NCBI GenBank assembly: GCA_900556095.1
Contig: USNU01000123.1
Span: 1-5,046 of the forward strand
Source: an uncultured Bacteroidales bacterium
GTDB lineage: Bacteria > Bacteroidota > Bacteroidia > Bacteroidales > Paludibacteraceae
DNA: 5,046 bases
Direction: 5' to 3'
Notes under the pieces: model-generated
Seen by the model: the letters and a program-made list of their open reading frames with translations, nothing else
The model's database searches: none
What the model was told of the DNA's origin: nothing
Part shown: positions 1-5,042 of the stretch, piece by piece
How the letters are laid out: every line of letters starts with the position of its first letter
Numbering within the stretch: position 1 is the stretch's first letter
Made by a program: the position numbers and the translations under genes

Positions 1-243
1 TGCGCAAACGGTAGCCATAGAAGACGAGCCATTGGACTCCAAAATATCCGAAACTACGCGTACGCAGTATGGGAAATCGGCAGGAATCATGTTCTTGAGC
101 GCACGGCATGCGAGGTTTCCATGACCAATCTCGCGGCGACCTACACCACGTTGTGCTTTTGCCTCACCGGTTGCGAAAGGCGGGAAATTGTAGTGGAGCA
201 AGAAACGGTCGGTACCTTGAACCAAAGCCTCGTCCACAATCTT
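1..243 (-). CDS. pnp: Polynucleotide phosphorylase, continuation after the amber codon (partial, runs off the left edge)
   Basis: These 81 codons follow the TAG with no frame change and no other stop. They would be residues 376-456 of PNPase. They hold the conserved second-core elements [20 protein letters not shown] (389-408), [11 protein letters not shown] and [11 protein letters not shown]. The SSS at about 448-450 (25-33 in the window) corresponds to the phosphate-binding serines of bacterial PNPases. The catalytic aspartates and the KH and S1 domains would lie beyond the left edge. No start codon of its own is convincing: GTG at 235-237 and ATG at 88-90 are the nearest in-frame candidates and neither has a visible ribosome site. 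The high conservation right after the stop argues against a long-decayed pseudogene. It suggests a very recent mutation, a sequence error, or tolerated read-through. Confidence 0.85.
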
Positions 244-246
244 CTA
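244..246 (-). other. In-frame amber (TAG) codon inside pnp
   Basis: The coding strand reads CTC GGT CCC AGC CGC GAT TAG AAG ATT GTG, that is LGPSRD-stop-KIV. In Bacteroides-type PNPases, as I recall them, this stretch reads about LGTKLDEKII, so the stop sits where Glu is usual. One base change (GAG or CAG to TAG) explains it. The position is a surface-variable one in the family (Ala in E. coli), so a suppressed residue could be tolerated. Confidence 0.9.
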
Positions 247-1368
247 ATCGCGGCTGGGACCGAGCGTAACGGTAGCCAAAGCCTGGGTCTCACCACGGGT
301 GAAGATAGACGAACCGTGAGGACCGGGCAGCGGACTTACTTCGCACCAGATAGGGCGGATATCGGTTGTCTGACGACCGTCGAGACGCTTGCCCTCATCG
401 AGAACAGCGCGGCGCATAGCCTCTTTCTCCACATCGTGGTAGTAGCGGTCCACCATAGCGGCAATCTCCTCAATATCAATGCCTAATGCTTCAGCACGCT
501 GAGCCATATAGTCTGCCTTGTCGGTCTTGAAATCATCGCAAATCTGCGAGAACATTGCCTCGCGGTGATGTTTGTCGGTATCGGCAGAGGTGGCTTGTGC
601 ATACGCGCGTGCGTAACTATAGTCGTGTACAGCCTGTTTCAGTTCATCATCGTTTACCTCGTGGCAGTACTCGCGCTTGGTCTCTTTGCCATACGCTTTC
701 ATCATCTCGTTGAGAGCCAAACACTGCGGTTTGATAGCCTCGTGCGCAGCCTTGATAGCCTCAAGCATCACAGCCTCCGGCACTTCTTTCATCTCACCCT
801 CGACCATCATGATGTTGTCGTAGGTGGCAGCCACCATCAATTCGAGGTCAGCCTGCTCACATTGCTCAAAGGTCGGGTTGATAACCATCTCACCGTTTAC
901 GCGTGCCACACGCACCTCCGAAACAGGACCCTCAAACGGTATGTCCGAGCAAGCCAGAGCAGCACCGGCAGCCAGACCGGCAATCGACTCCGGCATATCT
1001 ACGCCGTCAGCCGAATACATCGTTACATTAACAAATGTCTCTGCGTGATAGTTGGCAGGGAACAATGGGCGCAAGGCACGGTCAATCAGGCGGGCAATCA
1101 GGATTTCGTAGTCCGACGCCTTGCCTTCACGACGGGTGAACCCTCCCGGGAAACGACCTGCACTGGCAAATTTCTCTTTGTACTCCACGGTCAGCGGCAT
1201 AAAATCCGTACCGGGAACAGCGTCTTTCGCGCTGCATACTGTGGCAAGCACCATTGTGTTGCCGATAGTCGCCATCACTGCACCGTCTGCCTGCTTGGCA
1301 AGTTTGCCGGTCTCCAGCGTAATCACACGACCATCAGGGAGAGCAATCTCCTTTCTTACAATATTCAT
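244..1368 (-). CDS. pnp: Polynucleotide phosphorylase, N-terminal 374 residues up to an in-frame amber codon
   Basis: PNPase is a cytoplasmic, homotrimeric, phosphate-dependent 3'-to-5' exoribonuclease that releases nucleoside diphosphates and takes part in mRNA decay. The first RNase PH-like core covers about residues 8-145, with the RNA-contacting loop [18 protein letters not shown] at 71-88. The all-helical linker covers about 150-315 ([15 protein letters not shown], 179-193). The second core opens at about 319 with DEGKRLDGR and [17 protein letters not shown]. The start at 1366-1368 gives the usual Bacteroidetes N-terminus ([22 protein letters not shown]) and follows a good promoter. Codon 375 is TAG. 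The same frame continues as textbook PNPase to the window edge, so this is one gene with an internal stop, not a short protein. If translation ends here, the product lacks most of the second, catalytic core plus the KH and S1 domains. The family identity is very secure. Whether the gene works depends on whether the amber is real and how it is read. Confidence 0.95.
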   Translation of the reverse strand: MNIVRKEIALPDGRVITLETGKLAKQADGAVMATIGNTMVLATVCSAKDAVPGTDFMPLTVEYKEKFASAGRFPGGFTRREGKASDYEILIARLIDRALRPLFPANYHAETFVNVTMYSADGVDMPESIAGLAAGAALACSDIPFEGPVSEVRVARVNGEMVINPTFEQCEQADLELMVAATYDNIMMVEGEMKEVPEAVMLEAIKAAHEAIKPQCLALNEMMKAYGKETKREYCHEVNDDELKQAVHDYSYARAYAQATSADTDKHHREAMFSQICDDFKTDKADYMAQRAEALGIDIEEIAAMVDRYYHDVEKEAMRRAVLDEGKRLDGRQTTDIRPIWCEVSPLPGPHGSSIFTRGETQALATVTLGPSRD

Positions 1369-1389
1369 GTAGTGTTTAATAATTGTTTT

Positions 1390-1408
1390 GAGGCACCGTT
1401 TGCGCCTC
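1390..1408 (-). promoter_or_regulatory. pnp leader stem-loop 1 (start-proximal)
   Basis: On the RNA strand this is GAGGCGCAAACGGTGCCTC: five Watson-Crick pairs, a G-U and a C-G, closing a 5-nt AAACG loop. It lies 21 nt upstream of the pnp start. It is homologous to the stem-loop at 1422-1440. The wobble pair forms only in the minus-strand transcript, which fits a structure in the pnp mRNA. The role is inferred: a binding or cleavage site in the leader, by analogy with the hairpin-controlled autoregulation of E. coli pnp. Confidence 0.6.
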
Positions 1409-1421
1409 GTTGATTAGATGT

Positions 1422-1440
1422 GGAGCACCATTTATGCCCC
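1422..1440 (-). promoter_or_regulatory. pnp leader stem-loop 2 (promoter-proximal), homologue of stem-loop 1
   Basis: On the RNA strand this is GGGGCATAAATGGTGCTCC, with up to seven pairs including two G-U wobbles. It aligns without gaps to the 1390-1408 element with 13 of 19 identities and a 32-nt period. Most differences keep the pairing (A-U replaced by G-C, G-U by A-U). Together with loop 1 it fills most of the roughly 95-nt leader. Function is unknown. Confidence 0.55.
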
Positions 1441-1470
1441 GTTATTTTTTACGACCACTCAAAGTCGCTA

Positions 1471-1501
1471 CAAAGGTACTACTTTTTTATGGAATACGCA
1501 A
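1471..1501 (-). promoter_or_regulatory. Bacteroidetes-type promoter for pnp
   Basis: The minus strand carries TACCTTTG (plus 1471-1478), a perfect match to the Bacteroidetes -7 element TAnnTTTG. A TTG lies at 1499-1501 with a 20-bp spacer, in the expected range for the -33 element. Transcription should start around 1463-1466, leaving a leader of about 95 nt. No other match of this quality was seen in front of pnp. Confidence 0.75.
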
Positions 1502-1504
1502 GAG

Positions 1505-1851
1505 CAATTAACGATTTCCAATTAACAATTAATAATTTTAATATGCAATCCACCATGTACTGTCCATCCAATCCGCCCAATCCACCCAATTTGTCTTATT
1601 AGTCTTATTTGTCTTATTAGCCCAATTTATTAGCCCTCTATTAGCCCTCGTTGTGCCTAAAACTACGATACATATACGAAGGATATACGAGAGATACACG
1701 AAGGATAATGCTGTTTTTGGGCGATTTTTTGCAAGGCGATAGGCATAGTGAGATGTGTTTGGGTAAACGGACGGCTATGCCGTATTATCATTGATTAACC
1801 GTAAAAACCATACCACTCGTAATATATCGAACTGACGTTTATATACACAAC
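1505..1851. repeat. Gene-free stretch of short tandem and interspersed repeats between pnp and the InlB-repeat gene
   Basis: No convincing gene lies here; the only open frame nearby (1420-1602, plus) is made of repeat translation. Three arrays are nearly adjacent. CCAATCCGC-type 9-mers occur three times at 1568-1594. (T/A)GTCTTATT 9-mers occur three times at 1592-1618. TATTAGCCCTC occurs twice at 1628-1649. Upstream, 1505-1537 is a run of AATTAAC/AATTAAT-like units. From 1672 to 1707 there are degenerate ATACGAAGGAT repeats. A small hairpin, ACGGC-TAT-GCCGT, sits at 1771-1783. Such low-complexity spacers are common in Bacteroidales, and no function can be read from them. Confidence 0.6.
1771..1783. 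repeat. Short perfect hairpin, 5-bp stem with TAT loop
   Basis: ACGGC-TAT-GCCGT. It shares the core GGCTATGCC with the hairpin at 4742-4756, almost 3 kb away. It lies in a gene-free stretch with no T-tract beside it, so a terminator role is not supported. Confidence 0.4.
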
Positions 1852-1878
1852 GGGCTGCCCAAATTTCTTGAGCAGCCC
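1852..1878 (-). terminator. Probable terminator hairpin of the InlB-repeat gene
   Basis: On the minus strand this is an 11-bp stem beginning GGGCTGCTCAA and closing with TTTGGGCAGCCC, with a GAAAT loop and one G-U pair. It lies 18 nt past the stop codon of the 531-aa gene. The following bases (GTTGTGTATAT) are T-rich but not a true U-tract, so it may act as a processing or stability barrier as much as an intrinsic terminator. Confidence 0.55.
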
Positions 1879-1881
1879 ATC

Positions 1882-1906
1882 ATTACAAATTACAAATTAC
1901 AAATTA
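1882..1906. repeat. 7-bp tandem repeat (ATTACAA, 3.6 copies) overlapping the stop codon
   Basis: ATTACAA occurs at 1882-1888, 1889-1895 and 1896-1902, then ATTA. On the coding strand the first copy supplies the last codons AAT TTG TAA of the 531-aa gene, so gain or loss of units would not change the protein. Confidence 0.7.
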
Positions 1907-3492
1907 ACCTCCACTCCCATCGTGCTATAGGTCTTGTCGCCCCGCAGGATAAGCACCTGCCCATTGCGGATAACCTTTTGTGCAGTTGTTTCCGTTGCGG
2001 CATTATCCACAGAGGTAGCAACACCGGTGGTATTGAACTCGCCCGTGTAGGTCTGCAAGGTGGCATTGGTCGCGTCTTTCACAGTCATACCAAATGTGTA
2101 GTGGGTGGATTCGCTCAAGCCCGTAACCGTGAAGCGGAAGCCTGCCCCCGTCTGTTCGGCAGCACGATGTGTCTGTCCGTTGCGTGCAGGCGCAAAAGCA
2201 ATGCTCGTCAGTTGTCCGTTGGCGTTGAAAATCAACGTGCAGAACACTTCGCCGTCTTTGCGAATCTCCAAGTTGTAGGTGGCTGCCGACTCATCCGCCC
2301 GCCATACAAACACCGCCTCGTTGTCCGAGGGCGTTACCGTAACCGTTCCGTCGGTGGTGGTATTCTCCGCACCGATACATTGGATATACTTGAACGACCC
2401 GAATACCGCATCCATCTGATAATCACGCAGATTGTCGCACGGCACGTGCAAATATACATTGTAGTTCGCAAACGATGTATTGTCTGCCACAGGTGGTTCC
2501 ACCGCATACGAATAGATGTCGTACAACTTACGGCACCCCGCAAACGCATTGGCACCAATAGAAGTCAGCGTACTCGGCAGTTCTATCTTGCCTACTTTCA
2601 CAAAGCCGTTAAACGCATTATTGCCGATACCGGTAATACCCCGCTCCAAAATAACAACGTCAGTTGTATCGCGGAATAGCAGCCACGGCATATCGTTTTC
2701 GTTGTAATCATACATATTGCCCGTTCCCGAAATAGTAAGCGTATGCCCCGCATACTTCCAATAAAGATTATCGCCGCATTGTCCCGAGAAGGTTTGTGCA
2801 AACTCCGCCGTAAACGTAGTATCGCACGTCAGCACAATTTCACGTGGATTGTCTGTGTTACCATCTGACCATTGGGTGAAATGGTAGCCCACATTCGGAT
2901 AGGCAGTAAGCGACACTTGGTCTAAATACTCTGCTTGATAGGGAGCAGATACATAGCCTTGTATATCATTCGCTGATTGTGCTGTAATAGTGTACGTATT
3001 CTTCTTAAACACAGCACTATACGTAGCGTCGCTCAACACTTGTACCGTGCGCGGATTGTCGGTATTCCAATCTGCCCAATATCCTTCCATATCCGTCCAA
3101 CGGGCAAAGTGGTAGCCATAGTTGGCAGTGGCTGTGAGGGTTACTTCGCTGAGATAGTCAGCTGTGGTTCCACCGCTCACACTACCTCGTTCCGCGTCAT
3201 TGACCTCTGTGGAAATGGTATATTGGTTGTACGCAAACTCGGCAGTGAAAGTCGCATCTTTTGTAACCGTAACCAATCGCGGATTGTCGGTATTTCCATC
3301 GCTCCAACGCACAAAATGGCGATGTTCGTTTTCGGGTATAGCAGAGACATTTATTTGTTGTCCCGAATTACACTTAATCACATTGGCACTTTCGCAACCA
3401 TCGGCGTAAAGCGTGAGTGTGAGATAGTTGGCGGCATGGCACCAACCTACTATTGATAATGCAATAGCACTTAAAAATAGTTTTGTTTTCAT
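1897..3492 (-). CDS. Exported protein with three InlB-like repeats, BspA-type LRR and FN3-like segment
   Basis: 531 residues, probably surface-exposed or secreted. Residues 1-20 form a signal peptide (MKTKLFLSAIALSIVGWCHA, cleavage near CHA/AN). Three divergent InlB B-type repeats follow at about 22-87, 91-163 and 166-232, each with the signature (F)xxW(S/T)D...TDNPR and a closing aromatic-AxF strand. The second carries an extra MEGYWADW segment. Residues 236-375 match the BspA-like pattern: SGQCGDNLYW, LTISGTGNMYDY, then an LRR_5 stretch GITGIGNNAF...LTSIGANAFAGC at 285-320. About 379-490 looks FN3-like. The tail KVIRNGQVLILRGDKTY (506-522) resembles C-terminal sorting tails of Bacteroidales secreted proteins, but it is short and the type 9 secretion link is inference. 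A role in adhesion or ligand binding is typical of the parts, not shown here. The start is set by the signal peptide, with an A/T-rich leader and no Shine-Dalgarno. The gene ends in TAA. Confidence 0.9.
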   Translation of the reverse strand: MKTKLFLSAIALSIVGWCHAANYLTLTLYADGCESANVIKCNSGQQINVSAIPENEHRHFVRWSDGNTDNPRLVTVTKDATFTAEFAYNQYTISTEVNDAERGSVSGGTTADYLSEVTLTATANYGYHFARWTDMEGYWADWNTDNPRTVQVLSDATYSAVFKKNTYTITAQSANDIQGYVSAPYQAEYLDQVSLTAYPNVGYHFTQWSDGNTDNPREIVLTCDTTFTAEFAQTFSGQCGDNLYWKYAGHTLTISGTGNMYDYNENDMPWLLFRDTTDVVILERGITGIGNNAFNGFVKVGKIELPSTLTSIGANAFAGCRKLYDIYSYAVEPPVADNTSFANYNVYLHVPCDNLRDYQMDAVFGSFKYIQCIGAENTTTDGTVTVTPSDNEAVFVWRADESAATYNLEIRKDGEVFCTLIFNANGQLTSIAFAPARNGQTHRAAEQTGAGFRFTVTGLSESTHYTFGMTVKDATNATLQTYTGEFNTTGVATSVDNAATETTAQKVIRNGQVLILRGDKTYSTMGVEVNL

Positions 3493-3551
3493 TGTAAAAG
3501 TTGTTTATTCCATTTGTATTTTTTTATTTACGTTAAAAGTTTCCAAACGTT

Positions 3552-3620
3552 GCAAAAAGTTTCTGCCGGTTGTGCCGGTTAGCCTGCTCCGCAGGCGCAC
3601 CACCGACAGAAACTTTTTGC
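3552..3620 (-). terminator. 69-nt long imperfect palindrome between the two secreted-protein genes (probable terminator)
   Basis: The outer arms GCAAAAAGTTTCTG (3552-3565) and CAGAAACTTTTTGC (3607-3620) are perfect 14-bp inverted repeats. On the minus strand a G-U pair and four more pairs extend this to 19 bp. After one mismatch come GTGC/GCAC, a 6-nt one-sided bulge, and a terminal hairpin GCCTGC-TCC-GCAGGC (3582-3596). A-runs in one arm and T-runs in the other make it a plausible bidirectional terminator, 41 nt past the FISUMP stop codon. Because it directly follows a DGR-like 3' end, a DNA hairpin/cruciform role is the alternative. Confidence 0.55.
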
Positions 3621-3661
3621 GTGTGTGGCGTGTTCTTTGCCGGTGTGAGAGGGTTCTACTG

Positions 3662-4384
3662 CTACGGGCAGACAGGGCGGACAGACTGACCGCGGTAGCG
3701 ATAGTAGTAGCTCCTGCTCACGATGCCCGAACTGAAGTCGAGGTACCACGCGTAGTTCGGGCCGTACCCGCAGAGCGACGAAGACCAATAGTAGCTGTAG
3801 ATGCCGACAAGGCCGAGACCAGTGACGTCGCGACAGCCAGCAGCGGGAATAAAAATGGAGTTGCTGTTCGTTTTGCTTGCTACTTGGTAGCCATTGATGC
3901 CGTTTTGTGTGGTCCAAGTCCATGTGCAGTTGGACTGTAGTTCATCCCACTCGGCATAGGTCGGCATACGCCAACTACCACCCCAATTCACGTGAGCGGC
4001 ATCGTCTTCGGGGTCCAAAGTGGTCTTGTTGTCGGTAAAGCCCTTGTCGCCGTAACTTGCTTTGTTGCAGTACTTGGTGAATTTGTTACCATTGGCGTAC
4101 TTGTAAGTAATCCAAGAATAGTCTTCTTTGGGCAAGACTTCTCCCCACGCATAGTAGTTGCCGTAGTCTTCAGGTTTATCGGCACCCACATTGCACGATG
4201 CCCATTTCATCCCGCTTGGCAGACCGAGGTCAACGGCTTGCACGTCAGCAGGGGCGGGCACATAGCCACCCTTATACCCATTCCAACTACAATTGTCATA
4301 TACATTGTAGTTCCATACATCATCCGCCCACGCAGACACTCCCACCAGCAGGGCGATACTCAATGAGATAATTTTTGTTTTCAT
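3662..4384 (-). CDS. Exported FISUMP (Fibrobacter succinogenes major paralogous) domain protein with a hypervariable-looking C-terminal region
   Basis: 240 residues. Residues 1-20 are a signal peptide (MKTKIISLSIALLVGVSAWA, cleavage SAWA/DD). The rest is one FISUMP domain (TIGR02145/PF09603): VDLGLPSGMKWASCNVGADK (51-70), EDYGNYYAWGE (72-82), HVNWGGSWRMPTYAEWDEL (131-149), IFIPAAG (177-183), YYWSSSL (198-204) and the family-typical end GQSVRPVC (232-239). Ligand and function are unknown. As far as I know, such domains are thought to adopt a C-type-lectin-like fold and occur among DGR targets. Residues 184-231 show striking codon bias: 30 of 48 codons end in C and none in A. GC is about 61% over the last 180 bases, against about 45% in the preceding 60. 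The reading ends TAG-CAG-TAG, a tandem amber stop at the normal family end. No promoter was identified directly upstream. The start is fixed by the signal peptide. Confidence 0.92.
   Translation of the reverse strand: MKTKIISLSIALLVGVSAWADDVWNYNVYDNCSWNGYKGGYVPAPADVQAVDLGLPSGMKWASCNVGADKPEDYGNYYAWGEVLPKEDYSWITYKYANGNKFTKYCNKASYGDKGFTDNKTTLDPEDDAAHVNWGGSWRMPTYAEWDELQSNCTWTWTTQNGINGYQVASKTNSNSIFIPAAGCRDVTGLGLVGIYSYYWSSSLCGYGPNYAWYLDFSSGIVSRSYYYRYRGQSVRPVCP
3692..3835 (-). other. Candidate DGR-type variable region in the FISUMP gene
   Basis: This covers codons 184-231, between the conserved IFIPAAG and GQSVRPVC blocks. It is rich in NNC codons (TAC nine times, plus AGC, GGC, CGC, GTC, GAC, ATC), the pattern left when adenines of AAC codons in a template are randomised. 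It ends in an adenine-free coding stretch of about 20 bases (SVRPVCP), as expected at the 3' boundary of a variable repeat. No template repeat, reverse transcriptase or accessory gene is visible in the window, so this is a resemblance and not proof. Confidence 0.45.
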
Positions 4385-4471
4385 AATAAATTGATTTAAC
4401 TTGTCTCCACTTTGTTATTCGGCTATTGACATTCTCCGTTTTTGTTATTATTTATTCACATATAAGCACAC

Positions 4472-4502
4472 AAAAAACGCGGACTTCTGTTAGTAAATCC
4501 GC
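4472..4502 (-). terminator. Intrinsic terminator on the minus strand, upstream of the FISUMP gene
   Basis: On the minus strand GCGGATTT (4495-4502) pairs with AAGTCCGC (4479-4486) through 8 bp including one G-U, with an 8-nt loop. It is followed by a G/C base pair of spacing and six Ts (4472-4477). This is a good rho-independent terminator for transcription arriving from the right. It lies 88 nt before the FISUMP start codon, so it either ends a small RNA or acts as an attenuator in the FISUMP leader. Confidence 0.6.
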
Positions 4503-4689
4503 CATTGTGGTCCTGAGAAAACCGTGTCATCGAAAATACATGCAGAAACCCACGCGTGTACATCGTATATGCGCATACCTACGACAGGTACACGCAAGTG
4601 TGGATACACCCATGAGCATCTACTAAAGTCTTGCTATCGAATGACTTGTTGAAATTTCTCAGGTTTCAATGGTCGATTTGCAAGCGTTA

Positions 4690-4723
4690 GTAAACGCCGT
4701 CGCGTTCGGCGACGCGCGTTCAC
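4690..4723. repeat. Strong GC-rich hairpin
   Basis: AACGC (4693-4697) plus CGTCGC (4698-4703) pair with GCGACG (4709-4714) and GCGTT (4716-4720), leaving a single bulged C at 4715 and a GTTCG loop. Two more pairs extend it beyond one mismatch. There is no adjacent T-tract on either strand. Confidence 0.55.
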
Positions 4724-4741
4724 CAAACTCGCACACTGACA

Positions 4742-4756
4742 GATGGCTATGCCATC
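4742..4756. repeat. 15-nt hairpin, 6-bp stem with TAT loop
   Basis: GATGGC-TAT-GCCATC, perfect. It has the same 6-3-6 geometry as elements at 3582-3596, 4782-4796 and 4975-4989, and the same core as 1771-1783. Confidence 0.55.
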
Positions 4757-4771
4757 ATTAAAGTGCTCGTT

Positions 4772-4807
4772 GGTTCCACCACAACCTTGCAGGTTGCGTT
4801 GGGAACC
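4772..4807. repeat. Nested hairpin
   Basis: GGTTCC (4772-4777) pairs with GGAACC (4802-4807). Inside it CAACCT-TGC-AGGTTG (4782-4796) forms a perfect 6-bp stem with a 3-nt loop. Confidence 0.5.
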
Positions 4808-4974
4808 CCGAAGATTTTGCCAAACGCATTATTATGTCCACAAAGCCCACCCAACCGCTTTCTCTGTTCACCGCTGTGTACGTCATCGAAAGCCACCGCG
4901 TGGGTCTTTGCATTTGCTGACCATTTTTATCGTCCGTCAGCAGGGACGAGTATTAATTTACAACATCAGTTCGA

Positions 4975-4989
4975 CATAAGATACTTATG
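4975..4989. repeat. 15-nt hairpin, 6-bp stem with ATA loop
   Basis: CATAAG-ATA-CTTATG, perfect. It is A/T-rich, upstream of the right-edge promoter, with no gene around it. Confidence 0.45.
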
Positions 4990-5000
4990 GCGAATAATTT

Positions 5001-5030
5001 TTGCTGATAATTGCTATTGGTTGCTATTCT
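5001..5030 (+). repeat. Three 10-bp direct repeats (TTGCTnnTnn) ahead of a promoter
   Basis: TTGCTGATAA, TTGCTATTGG and TTGCTATTCT follow each other exactly, so the shared TTGCT recurs every 10 bp, about one helical turn. The middle copy supplies the -33-like TTG of the promoter at 5011-5042. A regulator-binding array is possible; slippage-derived sequence is the simple alternative. Confidence 0.45.
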
Positions 5031-5042
5031 CTTGTATATTTG
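5011..5042 (+). promoter_or_regulatory. Bacteroidetes-type promoter pointing out of the right edge
   Basis: TATATTTG (5035-5042) matches TAnnTTTG exactly, with TTG at 5011-5013 and a 21-bp spacer. It would drive a gene beginning beyond the window, divergent from the FISUMP gene. The downstream gene is not visible. Confidence 0.5.

Larger units (their letters stand above)
4503..4990 (-). ncRNA. Candidate structured non-coding RNA or long leader (tentative)
   Basis: No gene is convincing here; the open frame at 4743-4979 (plus) is threaded through hairpins and matches no family I know. Stem-loops seen: 4509-4523 (6 bp, 3-nt loop); 4571-4595 (10-bp stem, 5-nt loop); 4636-4677 (two-tier); 4690-4723 (about 13 bp with one mismatch and one bulge); 4742-4756; 4772-4807 (6 bp outer, 6 bp inner); 4975-4989. 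The stems at 4509 and 4571 need G-U pairs that exist only in the minus-strand RNA, and the minus-strand terminator at 4472-4502 lies just beyond. No promoter match was found for the minus strand. Ends and function are unknown. Confidence 0.25.

Noticed and set aside
565..1413. Long plus-strand open frame (282 codons) opposite pnp
   Set aside because: It is antisense to strongly conserved pnp coding sequence, has no recognisable domain or signal, and arises from the codon bias of pnp.
2449..2456. Minus-strand TATATTTG promoter-like match
   Set aside because: It lies inside the coding sequence of the 531-aa protein with no gene start shortly downstream; it is a chance match.
1978..2679. Plus-strand open frame of 233 codons opposite the InlB-repeat gene
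   Set aside because: Antisense shadow; the minus-strand frame has a signal peptide and clear domains across the same stretch.
3433..3492. Lipoprotein signal in the 531-aa protein because of the Cys in GWCHA
   Set aside because: The residues before the Cys (IVGW) do not fit a lipobox, and a standard signal peptidase I site, CHA/AN, follows at once.
3544..3551. AACGTTTG on the minus strand as a promoter for the InlB-repeat gene
   Set aside because: One mismatch to TAnnTTTG and no TTG at the right distance, since the upstream element would fall inside the palindrome. Too weak to annotate.
3533..3664. Read-through of the FISUMP TAG stops as evidence for UAG reassignment
   Set aside because: The frame stays open for about 40 codons to a TAA near 3533, but the extension passes through the palindrome and resembles nothing. 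FISUMP proteins normally end at VRPVC, so TAG acts as a stop here.
3428..3940. Plus-strand open frame of 170 codons running through the palindrome and the FISUMP 3' end
   Set aside because: It spans two gene ends and a terminator-like hairpin, and its Arg/Val-rich translation is what antisense FISUMP codons give.
4743..4979. Plus-strand open frame of 78 codons (MAMPSLKCSL...)
   Set aside because: It begins inside a perfect hairpin and runs through another, has no promoter or ribosome site, and no family I recognise. A repeated structured element is the better reading.
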